A DNA stretch of 37,977 nt from Candidatus Gastranaerophilales bacterium (lineage in GTDB: Bacteria; Cyanobacteriota; Vampirovibrionia; Gastranaerophilales; Gastranaerophilaceae), in NCBI GenBank assembly GCA_944326685.1, contig CALVEV010000008.1, positions 1 to 37,977 on the forward strand, in the 5' to 3' direction. Of the stretch, positions 24,172 to 32,872 are shown one piece after another. Below the pieces are notes generated by a model, which was given only the letters and a program-made list of their open reading frames with translations, did not search any database and had not been told where the DNA came from. Made by a program: the position numbers and the translations under genes. The number at the start of each line of letters is the position of its first letter. Positions within the stretch are counted from its first letter, which is position 1.

Positions 24172-25054
24172 TTGCTGCAATCATTGATTGATGTTTTGCA
24201 ATATTTTTCCCTGCAATATCAAATGCAGTACCATGCGATGGTGAAGTTCTTAGTATTGGTAATCCTATGGTTGTATTTACTGTATTATCACCAGCGACTG
24301 ATTTTATTGGGATAAGCCCTTGATCGTGATACATAGAGATATAGCAGTCATAAGGTGCTTTTTCTCCTTTTATGTAGTTTTGAACTGCATCTACAAATAA
24401 TGTATCTGAAGGCATTGGATTAGTTATATCGACACCTAGTTTTCGTAATTCTTCTGATGCAGGGATTATTGTATCAAGTTCTTCTCTGCCTAAAATACCG
24501 TCTTCTCCTGCGTGTGGGTTAAGTGAGCATAGAGCAAATTTAACTTTTCTATTATAGAATTTTTGTAATCTTAAAACTTTATCAATAATCATTTCTTTGC
24601 TAATTTTAATATCTTTTAAAGCTAAATGTCTTGTTAATAAAAACACATCAAAACCATCAGAAATAAATAGCATTTCAGCTTTTTCGCCATTATTTGATAA
24701 ATAATGTTCTAAAACTTCTGTTTGACCATTAAATTTATGCCCTGCTAAGTGCATTGCCTCTTTTGATACAGGTGCTGTAACTATTGCTTTGGGAGAAAGT
24801 TCACAAGCTAATTTTAATGATTGAAAAGAAAACTCCCCTGCTTCTTTTGATAACTTTCCATATTCAAGATTTTTTACAGGAATATCGATAATTTCATAAT
24901 CTTTTTTTAAACCTGTTACTAATTCTTTATTTGAAATAATTACAATATCATCAACAGGCAAACAAAGTTCATTGAGTGCTTTTACTGTAATTTCTGCCCC
25001 AATTCCGTTATAATCACCTGTTGTTATAATAATTTTATTATGATATTTGTTCAT
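24110..25054 (-). CDS. pdxA2: PdxA-family dehydrogenase, probably PdxA2 (D-threonate 4-phosphate type)
   Basis: A 314-residue member of the PdxA family of NAD-dependent, metal-requiring dehydrogenases. Metal ligands H143 (LTRHLA), H181 (NPHAGEDG) and H243 (MYHDQGLIP) are all present. The N-terminus reads TTGDYNGIGAEI where PdxA usually has GDPAGIG, and the usual GHTE substrate motif reads GQTE (Q111). The gene overlaps a four-carbon acid sugar kinase by 17 bases. This pair (DtnK/DenK plus PdxA2) is known to convert D-threonate or D-erythronate, via the 4-phosphate, to dihydroxyacetone phosphate. I therefore favour a catabolic role over pyridoxal phosphate synthesis. The 3' end overlaps ribD by 62 bases. 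Confidence 0.75.
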   Translation of the reverse strand: MNKYHNKIIITTGDYNGIGAEITVKALNELCLPVDDIVIISNKELVTGLKKDYEIIDIPVKNLEYGKLSKEAGEFSFQSLKLACELSPKAIVTAPVSKEAMHLAGHKFNGQTEVLEHYLSNNGEKAEMLFISDGFDVFLLTRHLALKDIKISKEMIIDKVLRLQKFYNRKVKFALCSLNPHAGEDGILGREELDTIIPASEELRKLGVDITNPMPSDTLFVDAVQNYIKGEKAPYDCYISMYHDQGLIPIKSVAGDNTVNTTIGLPILRTSPSHGTAFDIAGKNIAKHQSMIAAIKVAYKLAKHQDIISSYQQV

Positions 25055-26345
25055 GTCGGTTAATATATTTGATTATATCAATTAATGTTGTTGAATTGCC
25101 TAAATTCCCTGATTTTGTAATAAGTAGTTGATCTTTCTTATCAATACATAGAGGAATTGCAGGTAATACTTCATCAATTAATGTAAATTCCATTGCATTT
25201 ATTGCTCTGCAACACTTATATGATGTTTCTCCACCCAAAGTTACAAGTAAAACATTCTTTTTATTCATAACTTTTTGAGTTAGTTCTGCTAAAAAGTCAG
25301 TAATTCTACTTGCAAAAGAGGTTCTAGTTAGACCTGCGTTTAATGAATCATCTGAAAAACCATCAAAATTTTCAACTAAATATGAAGAATGAACAAGAAC
25401 AGTGTTTTCATTTTTCAAACTATCAACAATAATTTCAACCATAGTGTCTTGAACACCTTCTAAAATATTTTTTTCAGTTAATGCAATTTCATAAATATTA
25501 TCAAAATCATCAGAATTTTTAAGCTTTTCAATTTGATTACTATTAGTTGTTGTTGCACTTCCTGAAACGATAAGCTTAGGTAATCTTGGTATTGAATTTG
25601 TTGTAAATGAAGTTTTTTCAGGGACCCAAATTTCTGATAAAACCGATGCAGCAGCTGCTGTTCCTGCTGGTAGAATATTAAATCCTGATTTGTTTATTGC
25701 AAGTATTATTTGTTCAATATCAACAATTGATGCAGCATCTGCAACAATTAGCTTTTTCCCTGATTTAATTAGTTCGTTAATCTTCATTAAAATAGGACCA
25801 GCACCGTTCATTATAGTTTTTAATTCAACATGTGCAACTAAATCAGCTTTTTCTCCAAGTTGATTTCTTAATAAAGTTGGAACGTGTGATTCTAATATAG
25901 GAGAATGCGGGTCTTGTGCTAATTCTGTTCTACCAATTGGTATCCCTCTTAACAAATGGTATCCTCCAACAGTAATTCTTCCTTCAGAAGGGAATGCTGG
26001 TATAATAACTGCAGCATCCATTTCTAGAGTTTCAACCATAGCTAATGTTTCAATCGCTATATGCCCTCTTACTGTTGAATCAATCTTTTTATAAAAATGT
26101 TCAATATTTAATGATTTTGATATTGATTGCACGGCTTCCTTAACTTTTTCGCAAGCCAAGTCAGGTGAAACGTTTCTTGATTCTGTAGATGCAGCCCAAA
26201 CTCCTGTTTCTGTTGAAATTTGTGTTATTTCATTATAATCAAGCAAAATATTTGTACTAACACCACGTTTTTGGAATTGAAGTGCTGTATCATTTGCTCC
26301 TGTTAAATCATCTGCAATTATCCCTATTTGATTTGAAAATATCAT
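25038..26345 (-). CDS. Four-carbon acid sugar kinase (DtnK/OtnK family)
   Basis: A 435-residue kinase of the family formerly called DUF1537. The N-terminal domain starts IGIIADDLTGANDTALQF, which is diagnostic, and contains KKIDSTVRGHIAIE. The C-terminal nucleotide-binding domain has KLIVSGSATTTNSNQI, VLLVTLGGETSYKC and PAIPLC near the end. Family members phosphorylate D-threonate, D-erythronate or 2-oxo-tetronate at C4. The overlap with a PdxA-type gene points to D-threonate or D-erythronate; sequence alone does not choose. Its start overlaps the ssb stop as TAATG, so it is coupled to a DNA-binding protein gene, an odd combination. Confidence 0.88.
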   Translation of the reverse strand: MIFSNQIGIIADDLTGANDTALQFQKRGVSTNILLDYNEITQISTETGVWAASTESRNVSPDLACEKVKEAVQSISKSLNIEHFYKKIDSTVRGHIAIETLAMVETLEMDAAVIIPAFPSEGRITVGGYHLLRGIPIGRTELAQDPHSPILESHVPTLLRNQLGEKADLVAHVELKTIMNGAGPILMKINELIKSGKKLIVADAASIVDIEQIILAINKSGFNILPAGTAAAASVLSEIWVPEKTSFTTNSIPRLPKLIVSGSATTTNSNQIEKLKNSDDFDNIYEIALTEKNILEGVQDTMVEIIVDSLKNENTVLVHSSYLVENFDGFSDDSLNAGLTRTSFASRITDFLAELTQKVMNKKNVLLVTLGGETSYKCCRAINAMEFTLIDEVLPAIPLCIDKKDQLLITKSGNLGNSTTLIDIIKYINRHEQIS

Positions 26346-26671
26346 TATTCAGCGTCTCGTTTTGATCCTAGTAATCTAACATTGTTTGCAACTATTAAGA
26401 ATCTTTCTCTTTCTTCTCCTGATGCGTCTTTCCATTTATTAGTTTGAATTCTGCCATCAACAGCAACTAAACGACCTTTTTTGATGTATTCCCCAGCAAA
26501 TTCTGCTTGTTTATCCCATACATCGATATTAAACCAATCTGTTACTTCTGCTTTTGTTTTTGAATCCCATCTGTTTACAGCAAGTGAAAATGTTGTTCTT
26601 ACTTTTCCTGATTCAAAATATTTAATTTCAGCATCTTGTCCTGCTCTACCAACTATTACTGTGCTATTCAT
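26345..26671 (-). CDS. ssb: Single-stranded DNA-binding protein, cyanobacterial short type
   Basis: A 108-residue OB-fold protein that coats single-stranded DNA. It begins MNSTVIVGRAGQDAEIKYFE and continues with RTTFSLAVNR, DWFNIDVWDKQAEFA and YIKKGRLVAVDGRI. It ends LLGSKRDAE, as I recall for cyanobacterial SSBs, with no flexible linker and none of the acidic DDDIPF-like tail that recruits partner proteins in most bacteria. This is the main lineage clue in the window. It is the first gene of a coupled unit with the sugar acid kinase and PdxA-like genes. A second, tailed SSB may exist elsewhere. Confidence 0.9.
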   Translation of the reverse strand: MNSTVIVGRAGQDAEIKYFESGKVRTTFSLAVNRWDSKTKAEVTDWFNIDVWDKQAEFAGEYIKKGRLVAVDGRIQTNKWKDASGEERERFLIVANNVRLLGSKRDAE

Positions 26672-26836
26672 TAAATTTCTCCCACAAAAATTTTACCTTG
26701 AGAATATTTTACCACATTATAAAAAACTGCTCAAAATTATGTAAAAATTTCTTAATAAAAGTCTTCAAAATAGCAAAAATATTCTGTTTTATGTATTAAA
26801 ATAATTGAATAGATAGTGTGTGTAAAGGGGTTAAAT

Positions 26837-27280
26837 ATGACAGTAAGTTTTAGTTCCGTTAGACCTTCATTTAGAAGTAATAATACAACTATTCAAACTT
26901 GTGAACATCACGTATGCCCAACTTGTGGTAAGCCAATTGAATCTAATGAATCACAACCACAAAAGAAAAAAGGCTTCTTTACACCTGTTAAAAACGGATT
27001 TATTAATTTTAGGAAAGGTTGTATTGATTTTTTCCACATCGTTGGTGGAGCTGCTAAAGGTATTGTTTGGGGTTCTTTATCTGCAGGTCTTGTTCTTTTT
27101 GGTAATGCAGTGAAGAATGTTGCTAAAAATGCCCCTAAAAAATTATCTTTAGGCGGTAAAGTTCTGGCAGGTGTTGTTGGAACTGCTGTTCTTGCTTATA
27201 ATGTTGTTAAAGCTAAACTTAACGCAAATCAAGAGAAAGCTAATTTAGACCATAGATGGGAAACAGGTCATAATTCATAA
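26837..27280 (+). CDS. Small membrane protein with CxxHxC-type zinc motif
   Basis: A 147-residue protein that I do not recognise. The start is ATG 26837, with AAGGGG six bases upstream; an in-frame GTG at 26816 has no such site. Residues 1-20 are polar (MTVSFSSVRPSFRSNN). C22, H24/H25, C27 and C30 (TCEHHVCPTCGKP) form a likely zinc knuckle. Two hydrophobic Gly-rich segments follow (about 66-89 and 106-124), separated by a Lys-rich loop. The tail is charged. The stop overlaps the next gene as TAATG, so both products are probably made together. A small membrane-anchored zinc protein is the most that can be said. Confidence 0.68.
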   Translation: MTVSFSSVRPSFRSNNTTIQTCEHHVCPTCGKPIESNESQPQKKKGFFTPVKNGFINFRKGCIDFFHIVGGAAKGIVWGSLSAGLVLFGNAVKNVAKNAPKKLSLGGKVLAGVVGTAVLAYNVVKAKLNANQEKANLDHRWETGHNS

Positions 27281-27846
27281 TGAATAATAATATAAATAAT
27301 AATTTGAATTTTGGAGCTACTACTCACGTTTACTTTTTTACAAGTGATGGGAAACGCATTGTTTTTGATAAAAACATTAGAAAATGTGAAAGATATCTAG
27401 TAAGACATCTTAATGGTGCCAAAAATCTTAAAAATAGAAACCAAGAGCTTGTTGATACTTTTAAGTATGATAAAAAACATTTTGTAGGTGATAAAGATTA
27501 TTCTTTTATTTCAAAAGTACGTTCCGTTTATGACAAAACAAAAGCTTATGTAAATATAATTACAGGTAAGGATGTAAAAAAAGTAAACGAATGGGGTAAA
27601 AAGATAGGTGAAGCAAAAGCTTTGTCAAAGCAAAGAACTGGTTCTGTAAGATCCTTTGAAACATATAATGCAATTAATCAATATAATAGAAAAGCACTAA
27701 AATATTCTGAAGAACACGGAATTTATAAAGACGGTAAACGTCAGGCTTTCGGTATCATTTTTGACCCTAAATATAACAAAAAAGGAGACCTGAAAGGTTT
27801 TGAATACAACCGATCAGGCTACTTTAATGAAGATTTTATTAAATAG
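27280..27846 (+). CDS. Uncharacterised basic protein, coupled to zinc-motif gene
   Basis: A 188-residue basic protein that I do not recognise. The N-terminus is Asn-rich (MNNNINNNLNFGATTHVYFF), followed by helical stretches rich in Lys and Tyr, and a C-terminal part with GIYKDGKRQAFGIIFDPKYN. It has no signal peptide, membrane segment or clear catalytic motif. It starts inside the stop codon of the preceding gene. It ends exactly one base before the stop of the convergent EF-hand gene, with no room for a terminator. Confidence 0.62.
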   Translation: MNNNINNNLNFGATTHVYFFTSDGKRIVFDKNIRKCERYLVRHLNGAKNLKNRNQELVDTFKYDKKHFVGDKDYSFISKVRSVYDKTKAYVNIITGKDVKKVNEWGKKIGEAKALSKQRTGSVRSFETYNAINQYNRKALKYSEEHGIYKDGKRQAFGIIFDPKYNKKGDLKGFEYNRSGYFNEDFIK

Positions 27847-29718
27847 TTATAACATTTTATTATTTTTTATATAGTTTTCATCTTTAATAGTCATAACTTT
27901 TTCTTTTATGTTTTCAGGTAAGTTTTTAATCTCATCTGATGTTGCGTTCATTGCAATTGTTAAAGGACTAATTAAATTGTTCTTATAAAAATATGCTTGA
28001 ACTTTATCATTTGAACTTAGAAACATGTTTAATAATGTTGGCGCTGGTAATGCACTCAATCTATTGAGGACAACTCCTTCATAAGAACTATTTTGAATTT
28101 TGTTGTTAGAAATTAGTTTTGTTAATATTGCCATGCCTCTTTGAAGACCTAATTTCTTTTGTTTAGGGGTTTGACCTTCTTTTTTATTAATTTCATCAAA
28201 TGTTTTTACGGTTAGTTCTTTAACTGCATCATCATTTCCAGACTCTATCGTTGAATTGATTACTTTAACATAATAATCAGATTCTTGATTATTAATAGGG
28301 GCTGTTTGATTTTGGTATGATCTTGGTTGTATTGTAACATTAGAATCAGTTTTTGAATATGTTGATTCTAGTTTTTTTGCATAACTTTTATCTAAATTTT
28401 CTTGAACAGAATCGTTATAATATCCTGAATTCTTTATGTTGTTTATTGCACTATTTCTTTGGTTATCATCTTTAATTTGATAAGCATTTGATGCCAACAT
28501 ATTCATTGCACCAGAGCGGTTTGCATCGTTTGCATTATCTATTACATATTTGTACGCATCTGAGGCTAATTCAAGTTTGTAAGCATTTGCTGCATATAAT
28601 TCTACGTAATTTTGGTTATACTCTTCTTGCGTTGTATAGCCTTTTTCAACTTTATACTGCTCTGTTTCATCTGCTAATTTAAATGCTCTTAAATTATCTT
28701 CTTTTGATGCAAATTTAGTCTTATCAGTTGCCATTTCAATGGCATCTTTACTTGATAAGTGTAAATAAACTGTTTTAACGTTCATATCGAACACTTCTTT
28801 ACCAACTTCTGTTGTTAGTGTTAAATCTTGATCTTTTAATAATTTTGCGTTTGTTTGTTTTTGTTCAAATGTATGACCTGATAATGTTGCTACACCTATT
28901 AAACCTGTTTGTACAGCTTTATCTAAGCTCTTAAAATTCTTAATCATAATTTCTTGAGCTTCTTTATCAGCTTGTGCAAAATACTTTGTTAATTCAATAA
29001 TTTCTCTTCTTTTAAGAGCTGATTTTGCAAAGGTATTTAATTGTTCTGCAGATAAATCTTTTCCTGCAATCCAACCAAATTTTTCTTTTTCTATATCATT
29101 ATAATTACCAGCTCTAAGGCGCTTTACTTCTTGCACAAATAGAGAATCATCTTCATTTTCTTTGTTTATTTCTCCACTATCAATTAGAGCTTGTATCTCT
29201 TCTGTTTTATTTTCTTTTGGAATTCTATATTTTTCTTGAATTGCTGTTTCAATAGCTTTAACTTTTTCTTCTTCAGTACTATATTGAGATAAATCTATAT
29301 CAAAAAATTCTTTTACTAAATTATTAGTATCTTTTGGTCCATTCTCTCTTAATTTTTGAATAGACTCAATTGTATTTTTATCAATTTTTAATTTTTCACA
29401 AAGTTTGACAGCTAGTTTATTATATTCTTCAAAAGAATAATTTTTAGATTTATTTCTATTAAATTCTACTTTATTATTAGGATCAGCACCTCTTTTATAA
29501 TTTATATATTCATTGGTTTCAATCTTTCCACTTTTATTTACATCATATTTTGCAAATAAATCACCAATACCAAGATTATTTGCTTGGACTTTAGTCATAA
29601 ATGAAATTAAGCCAACATCCTCTTTTATTTTTTTCTTAGCTTTAACTTCATCATTTTGAAAATTATAAGTTGATTGTTTGGTTGATGTAGAACCAACAGT
29701 ATTTGGTTCGCTAGTCAT
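27847..29718 (-). CDS. Large helical protein with an EF-hand
   Basis: A 623-residue, mostly helical protein of unknown function. Residues 59-70 form a textbook EF-hand loop, DVNKSGKIETNE (ligands D59, N61, S63, E67 and E70 with G64 at the turn), flanked by helices IGDLFAKY and YINYKRG. A degenerate second loop may follow (DPNNKVEFNRNK). The rest is a series of helical pairs rich in Ala, Asn, Tyr and Lys (NAYKLELASDAYKYVID), with a Ser/Thr/Gln linker near 455-480 and a helical C-terminus. There is no signal peptide. AAGGTGG precedes the ATG, and a good promoter lies just upstream. Calcium binding is predicted; the process it serves is not known. Confidence 0.7.
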   Translation of the reverse strand: MTSEPNTVGSTSTKQSTYNFQNDEVKAKKKIKEDVGLISFMTKVQANNLGIGDLFAKYDVNKSGKIETNEYINYKRGADPNNKVEFNRNKSKNYSFEEYNKLAVKLCEKLKIDKNTIESIQKLRENGPKDTNNLVKEFFDIDLSQYSTEEEKVKAIETAIQEKYRIPKENKTEEIQALIDSGEINKENEDDSLFVQEVKRLRAGNYNDIEKEKFGWIAGKDLSAEQLNTFAKSALKRREIIELTKYFAQADKEAQEIMIKNFKSLDKAVQTGLIGVATLSGHTFEQKQTNAKLLKDQDLTLTTEVGKEVFDMNVKTVYLHLSSKDAIEMATDKTKFASKEDNLRAFKLADETEQYKVEKGYTTQEEYNQNYVELYAANAYKLELASDAYKYVIDNANDANRSGAMNMLASNAYQIKDDNQRNSAINNIKNSGYYNDSVQENLDKSYAKKLESTYSKTDSNVTIQPRSYQNQTAPINNQESDYYVKVINSTIESGNDDAVKELTVKTFDEINKKEGQTPKQKKLGLQRGMAILTKLISNNKIQNSSYEGVVLNRLSALPAPTLLNMFLSSNDKVQAYFYKNNLISPLTIAMNATSDEIKNLPENIKEKVMTIKDENYIKNNKML

Positions 29719-29735
29719 AATAATGCCACCTTATT

Positions 29736-29765
29736 ATTGTATTCTCTCTTACTTATATTTGTAAA
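29736..29765 (-). promoter_or_regulatory. Promoter of the EF-hand gene
   Basis: On the minus strand TTTACA (29765-29760) and TACAAT (29741-29736) are 18 bases apart, 18 bases before the ATG. This leaves a short leader holding the AAGGTGG ribosome-binding site. Confidence 0.5.
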
Positions 29766-29813
29766 AAGTAAATAACCAAGTGGCTAATTTCATTCTAGTA
29801 TAATAATGTTACA

Positions 29814-30935
29814 TTACTTAACAAAATTATGATAATGTTCGTTATAGAACTCTTCAAACCTATCTTCAAGTATAGCTTGCCTTACAAGCTGTGAGAAGTT
29901 AACTAAGAACGTAATATTGTGAATTGATATTAAAGCTTGAGCAGTACCTTCGTTACATTTGTACAGATGTCGTAAATACGCTTTAGAATGATTTTGACAA
30001 CAGTAACAATTACAATTCGGATCAAGAGGACTTGAGTCATTTTGATACTGAGCATTTTTAATCTGCTTCTTACCATCCCAAGTAAAGAAAGACCCGTGAC
30101 GAGCATTTCTTGTTGGTAATACACAGTCAAACATATCAACTCCACGTTTGATACCATCTAATAAGTCTTCTGGAGTACCTACTCCCATCAAGTATCGAGG
30201 TTTATTTTGAGGTAATAATGGAGCTGTATATTCCACAAAATGATTCATTATATCTTTTGGTTCACCAACACTTAAACCACCTATTGCATATCCTACTGCG
30301 TCTATATTTGAAACAAATTCAGCACTTTCTTTTCTTAAATCTTCAAAAAAAGCACCTTGACAGATTGGGAATAAAGCTTGTTTATCATTAGTTTTAGCTT
30401 TAATACATCTTTCAAGCCATCTATGAGTTCTTTCCATTGCGGCTTTAGCAAACTTATAATCACAAGGATAAGGCGCACATTGGTCAAATGCCATAATTAT
30501 ATCAGCACCTATGTTTTGTTGTATTTCCATAGATACTTCTGGTGATATAAAATGTTTTTTACCATCTTTGGGATCTCTAAATTCAACACCATCCTCTGTA
30601 ATTTTTCTAAGATGTGCCAATGAAAATACTTGGAATCCTCCAGAATCAGTTAATACAGGTTTATTCCAATTCATCCAACCATGAATTCCACCAAATTGCT
30701 TAACAAGTTCAGATCCGGCTCTTAAATGTAAATGGTAAGAATTGGCAAGAATAATTTGCGCTCCTGACTCATATAAATGATGATTGGTAACAAGTTTAAC
30801 TGTTGAATTAGTCCCAACAGGCATAAATATAGGTGTTTTAATATCACCGTGAGGAGTGTGTAAAATACCTGCTCTTGCACCTGTTTTAGCATCAATATGT
30901 TCTAATTCGTAACTAAAAAAGTCATGTTCAGACAT
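29814..30935 (-). CDS. tgt: tRNA-guanine transglycosylase
   Basis: A 373-residue bacterial TGT, which exchanges guanine-34 of GUN-anticodon tRNAs for preQ1 in queuosine synthesis. TPIFMPVGTNSTVKLV, LTDSGGFQVFSL, the nucleophile region MFDCVLPTRNARHG and the zinc site NCNCYCCQNHSKAYLRHL are all in place. Length is typical. The ATG follows directly on the ndk stop codon (zero spacing), so translation is probably coupled. It is the last gene of the long murC-to-tgt series, and no strong terminator follows. Confidence 0.96.
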   Translation of the reverse strand: MSEHDFFSYELEHIDAKTGARAGILHTPHGDIKTPIFMPVGTNSTVKLVTNHHLYESGAQIILANSYHLHLRAGSELVKQFGGIHGWMNWNKPVLTDSGGFQVFSLAHLRKITEDGVEFRDPKDGKKHFISPEVSMEIQQNIGADIIMAFDQCAPYPCDYKFAKAAMERTHRWLERCIKAKTNDKQALFPICQGAFFEDLRKESAEFVSNIDAVGYAIGGLSVGEPKDIMNHFVEYTAPLLPQNKPRYLMGVGTPEDLLDGIKRGVDMFDCVLPTRNARHGSFFTWDGKKQIKNAQYQNDSSPLDPNCNCYCCQNHSKAYLRHLYKCNEGTAQALISIHNITFLVNFSQLVRQAILEDRFEEFYNEHYHNFVK

Positions 30936-31409
30936 TTATGAATTTTCTTCCTCTGTAATTAACATTTCTAACATATTTGACCAAGTATCACATAATTCAT
31001 TTTCATTAAAATAGATTTTAGTTTCTCTATTTGCACTTTCGATTGAATCTGATGCGTGGATTACATTATATTCTTTTACTTGTGCGAAATCTGCTCTTAT
31101 TGTTCCAACATCTGCAGTAGAAGGATCTGTTGCTCCAACTAAGTGTCTTACACTTGATACAGCATTGTAACCTTCAACAACCATAGCAACAATAGGACCA
31201 CTTGTAATATAGTGAACTAATCTTGGATAGAAAGGTTTTCCATAATGTTCTTCATAGTGTGCCGCTGCTTGCTCTGGTGTTACTTGTAATAATTTTAAAG
31301 CAATAATTTTAAATCCTTTATCTTCAAATCTGCTTATTATTTTACCAATAAGTCCTCTTTTAACACCATCAGGCTTAATTGCGACAAAAGTTCTTTCTTC
31401 TGAGTTCAT
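30936..31409 (-). CDS. ndk: Nucleoside diphosphate kinase
   Basis: A 157-residue NDK that transfers the gamma phosphate of ATP to nucleoside diphosphates via a phosphohistidine. The catalytic histidine is in NVIHASDS (usually NVIHGSDS). FVAIKPDGVKRGLIGKIISR and HYEEHYGKPFYP are canonical. The C-terminus is about ten residues longer than usual (LEMLITEEENS). A GGAGAG site lies just upstream of the ATG. It is separated from ffh by 69 bases, the largest gap in this gene series, so an internal promoter is possible. Confidence 0.96.
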   Translation of the reverse strand: MNSEERTFVAIKPDGVKRGLIGKIISRFEDKGFKIIALKLLQVTPEQAAAHYEEHYGKPFYPRLVHYITSGPIVAMVVEGYNAVSSVRHLVGATDPSTADVGTIRADFAQVKEYNVIHASDSIESANRETKIYFNENELCDTWSNMLEMLITEEENS

Positions 31410-31478
31410 ATCTCTCTCCTATAATTGCTAATCTTTTTTTATTAGAACACAAACAACGCATTATGTCTATTATTTAGA

Positions 31479-32858
31479 CTATTTAAATCTGCGCATTGTC
31501 TCCATCATCTTTTTCATGCCTAGTGCTGGGTTCATTCCTTTGAACTTCCCTAGATTCTTTTTCATATCTGACATACCTTTCATCATTGAACGCATTTGTT
31601 CAAATTGCTTGATAAATATGTTTAAATCGTGTAAAGAAATTCCTGAACCTGCTGCAATTCTTCTTTTTCTGCTTGAATTCATTAACTCAGGATGATTTCT
31701 TTCTTCTGGAGTCATACTGCTTATCATTACTTCAATTCTTTTAAATTGTTTTTCTCCTTCGTGAGAAATTTTTTCTTTATCATCTTTTGAAATATTTAAT
31801 CCAGGAATCATACCTAAAATTTGATCAAATGAACCTATCATTTTCATTTGTTTTTGCATTTTTAAGAAATCATTAAATGAAAACTCCGCTTTTTCCATTT
31901 TCTTTTCAAGTTCTCTAGCTTCTTTTTCATCAATAACTTCTTGAGCTCTTTCAACAAGAGATACAATATCACCCATTCCTAAGATTCGTGTTGCCATTCT
32001 TTCTGGATAAAAATCTTCAAGTGCGTTAAGCTTTTCTCCTGTACCAGTTAATTTTATTGGCTTTTGAGTACAATATGCGACAGATAATGCTGCACCACCT
32101 CTTGAATCACCATCTAATTTAGTTAATACAAGACCTGTAAGATTTAATTGAGAATCAAATGTTTCTGCAACATTTACTGTTTCTTGACCTGTCATTGCAT
32201 CAATAACAAGTAATTTTTCTTGAGGGTTAAATATTCTATCAATTAATAATAGCTCTGCCATCATATCTGTATCAATTTGTAAACGACCTGCAGTATCTAA
32301 TATTAAAGTATTAAACCCATTTTCTTTAGCATAATTGATTGCATTGGATACAATATCTTGAACATTTTTATTTTCATCTTCTGAATAAACTGGAGTATCT
32401 GTTTGTTGTCCCAATGTTTTTAATTGAGTGATTGCTGCAGGACGGTATACGTCACAGGCAACTAATAGTGGGTTACGACCTTCTTTTTTTAGTTTAACAG
32501 CTAATTTAGCAGAAGAAGTTGTTTTACCAGATCCTTGTAAACCTAGCATCATAATAATATTAGGATGACCTGATGTATTTATCGGAGATACATCTTTTCC
32601 TAAAAGATTAATAAGCTCATCATGAACTATTTTAACTAATTGTTGTGAAGGATTAACCCCTTGAAGTACATTTTCACCTTCTGCTCTATCTTTTATATTT
32701 GATATAAATGATTTTACAACTCTTAAATTAACATCAGCTTCTAATAATGCACGTCTTATTTCTCTTAGTGCATCCTTCATATTTTCTTGTGTTAATTCTT
32801 TTTCTCTTGCCGTATTTGCAATAATATTCTGTAATCTGTCTGACAACGATTCAAACAT
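31479..32858 (-). CDS. ffh: Signal recognition particle protein Ffh
   Basis: A 459-residue SRP54 GTPase that binds signal sequences of nascent membrane proteins and delivers ribosomes to FtsY. The N domain is helical. The G domain has GLQGSGKTTSSAKLAVKLKK, LDTAGRLQID and TKLDGDSRGGAA. The M domain (from about residue 330) is rich in methionine, including the C-terminal GMNPALGMKKMMETMRR. AGGGGA precedes the ATG. It follows ftsQ by 14 bases, which joins protein targeting to the cell-wall gene set. Confidence 0.97.
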   Translation of the reverse strand: MFESLSDRLQNIIANTAREKELTQENMKDALREIRRALLEADVNLRVVKSFISNIKDRAEGENVLQGVNPSQQLVKIVHDELINLLGKDVSPINTSGHPNIIMMLGLQGSGKTTSSAKLAVKLKKEGRNPLLVACDVYRPAAITQLKTLGQQTDTPVYSEDENKNVQDIVSNAINYAKENGFNTLILDTAGRLQIDTDMMAELLLIDRIFNPQEKLLVIDAMTGQETVNVAETFDSQLNLTGLVLTKLDGDSRGGAALSVAYCTQKPIKLTGTGEKLNALEDFYPERMATRILGMGDIVSLVERAQEVIDEKEARELEKKMEKAEFSFNDFLKMQKQMKMIGSFDQILGMIPGLNISKDDKEKISHEGEKQFKRIEVMISSMTPEERNHPELMNSSRKRRIAAGSGISLHDLNIFIKQFEQMRSMMKGMSDMKKNLGKFKGMNPALGMKKMMETMRRFK

Positions 32859-32872
32859 TTTGTTCCCCTAAC

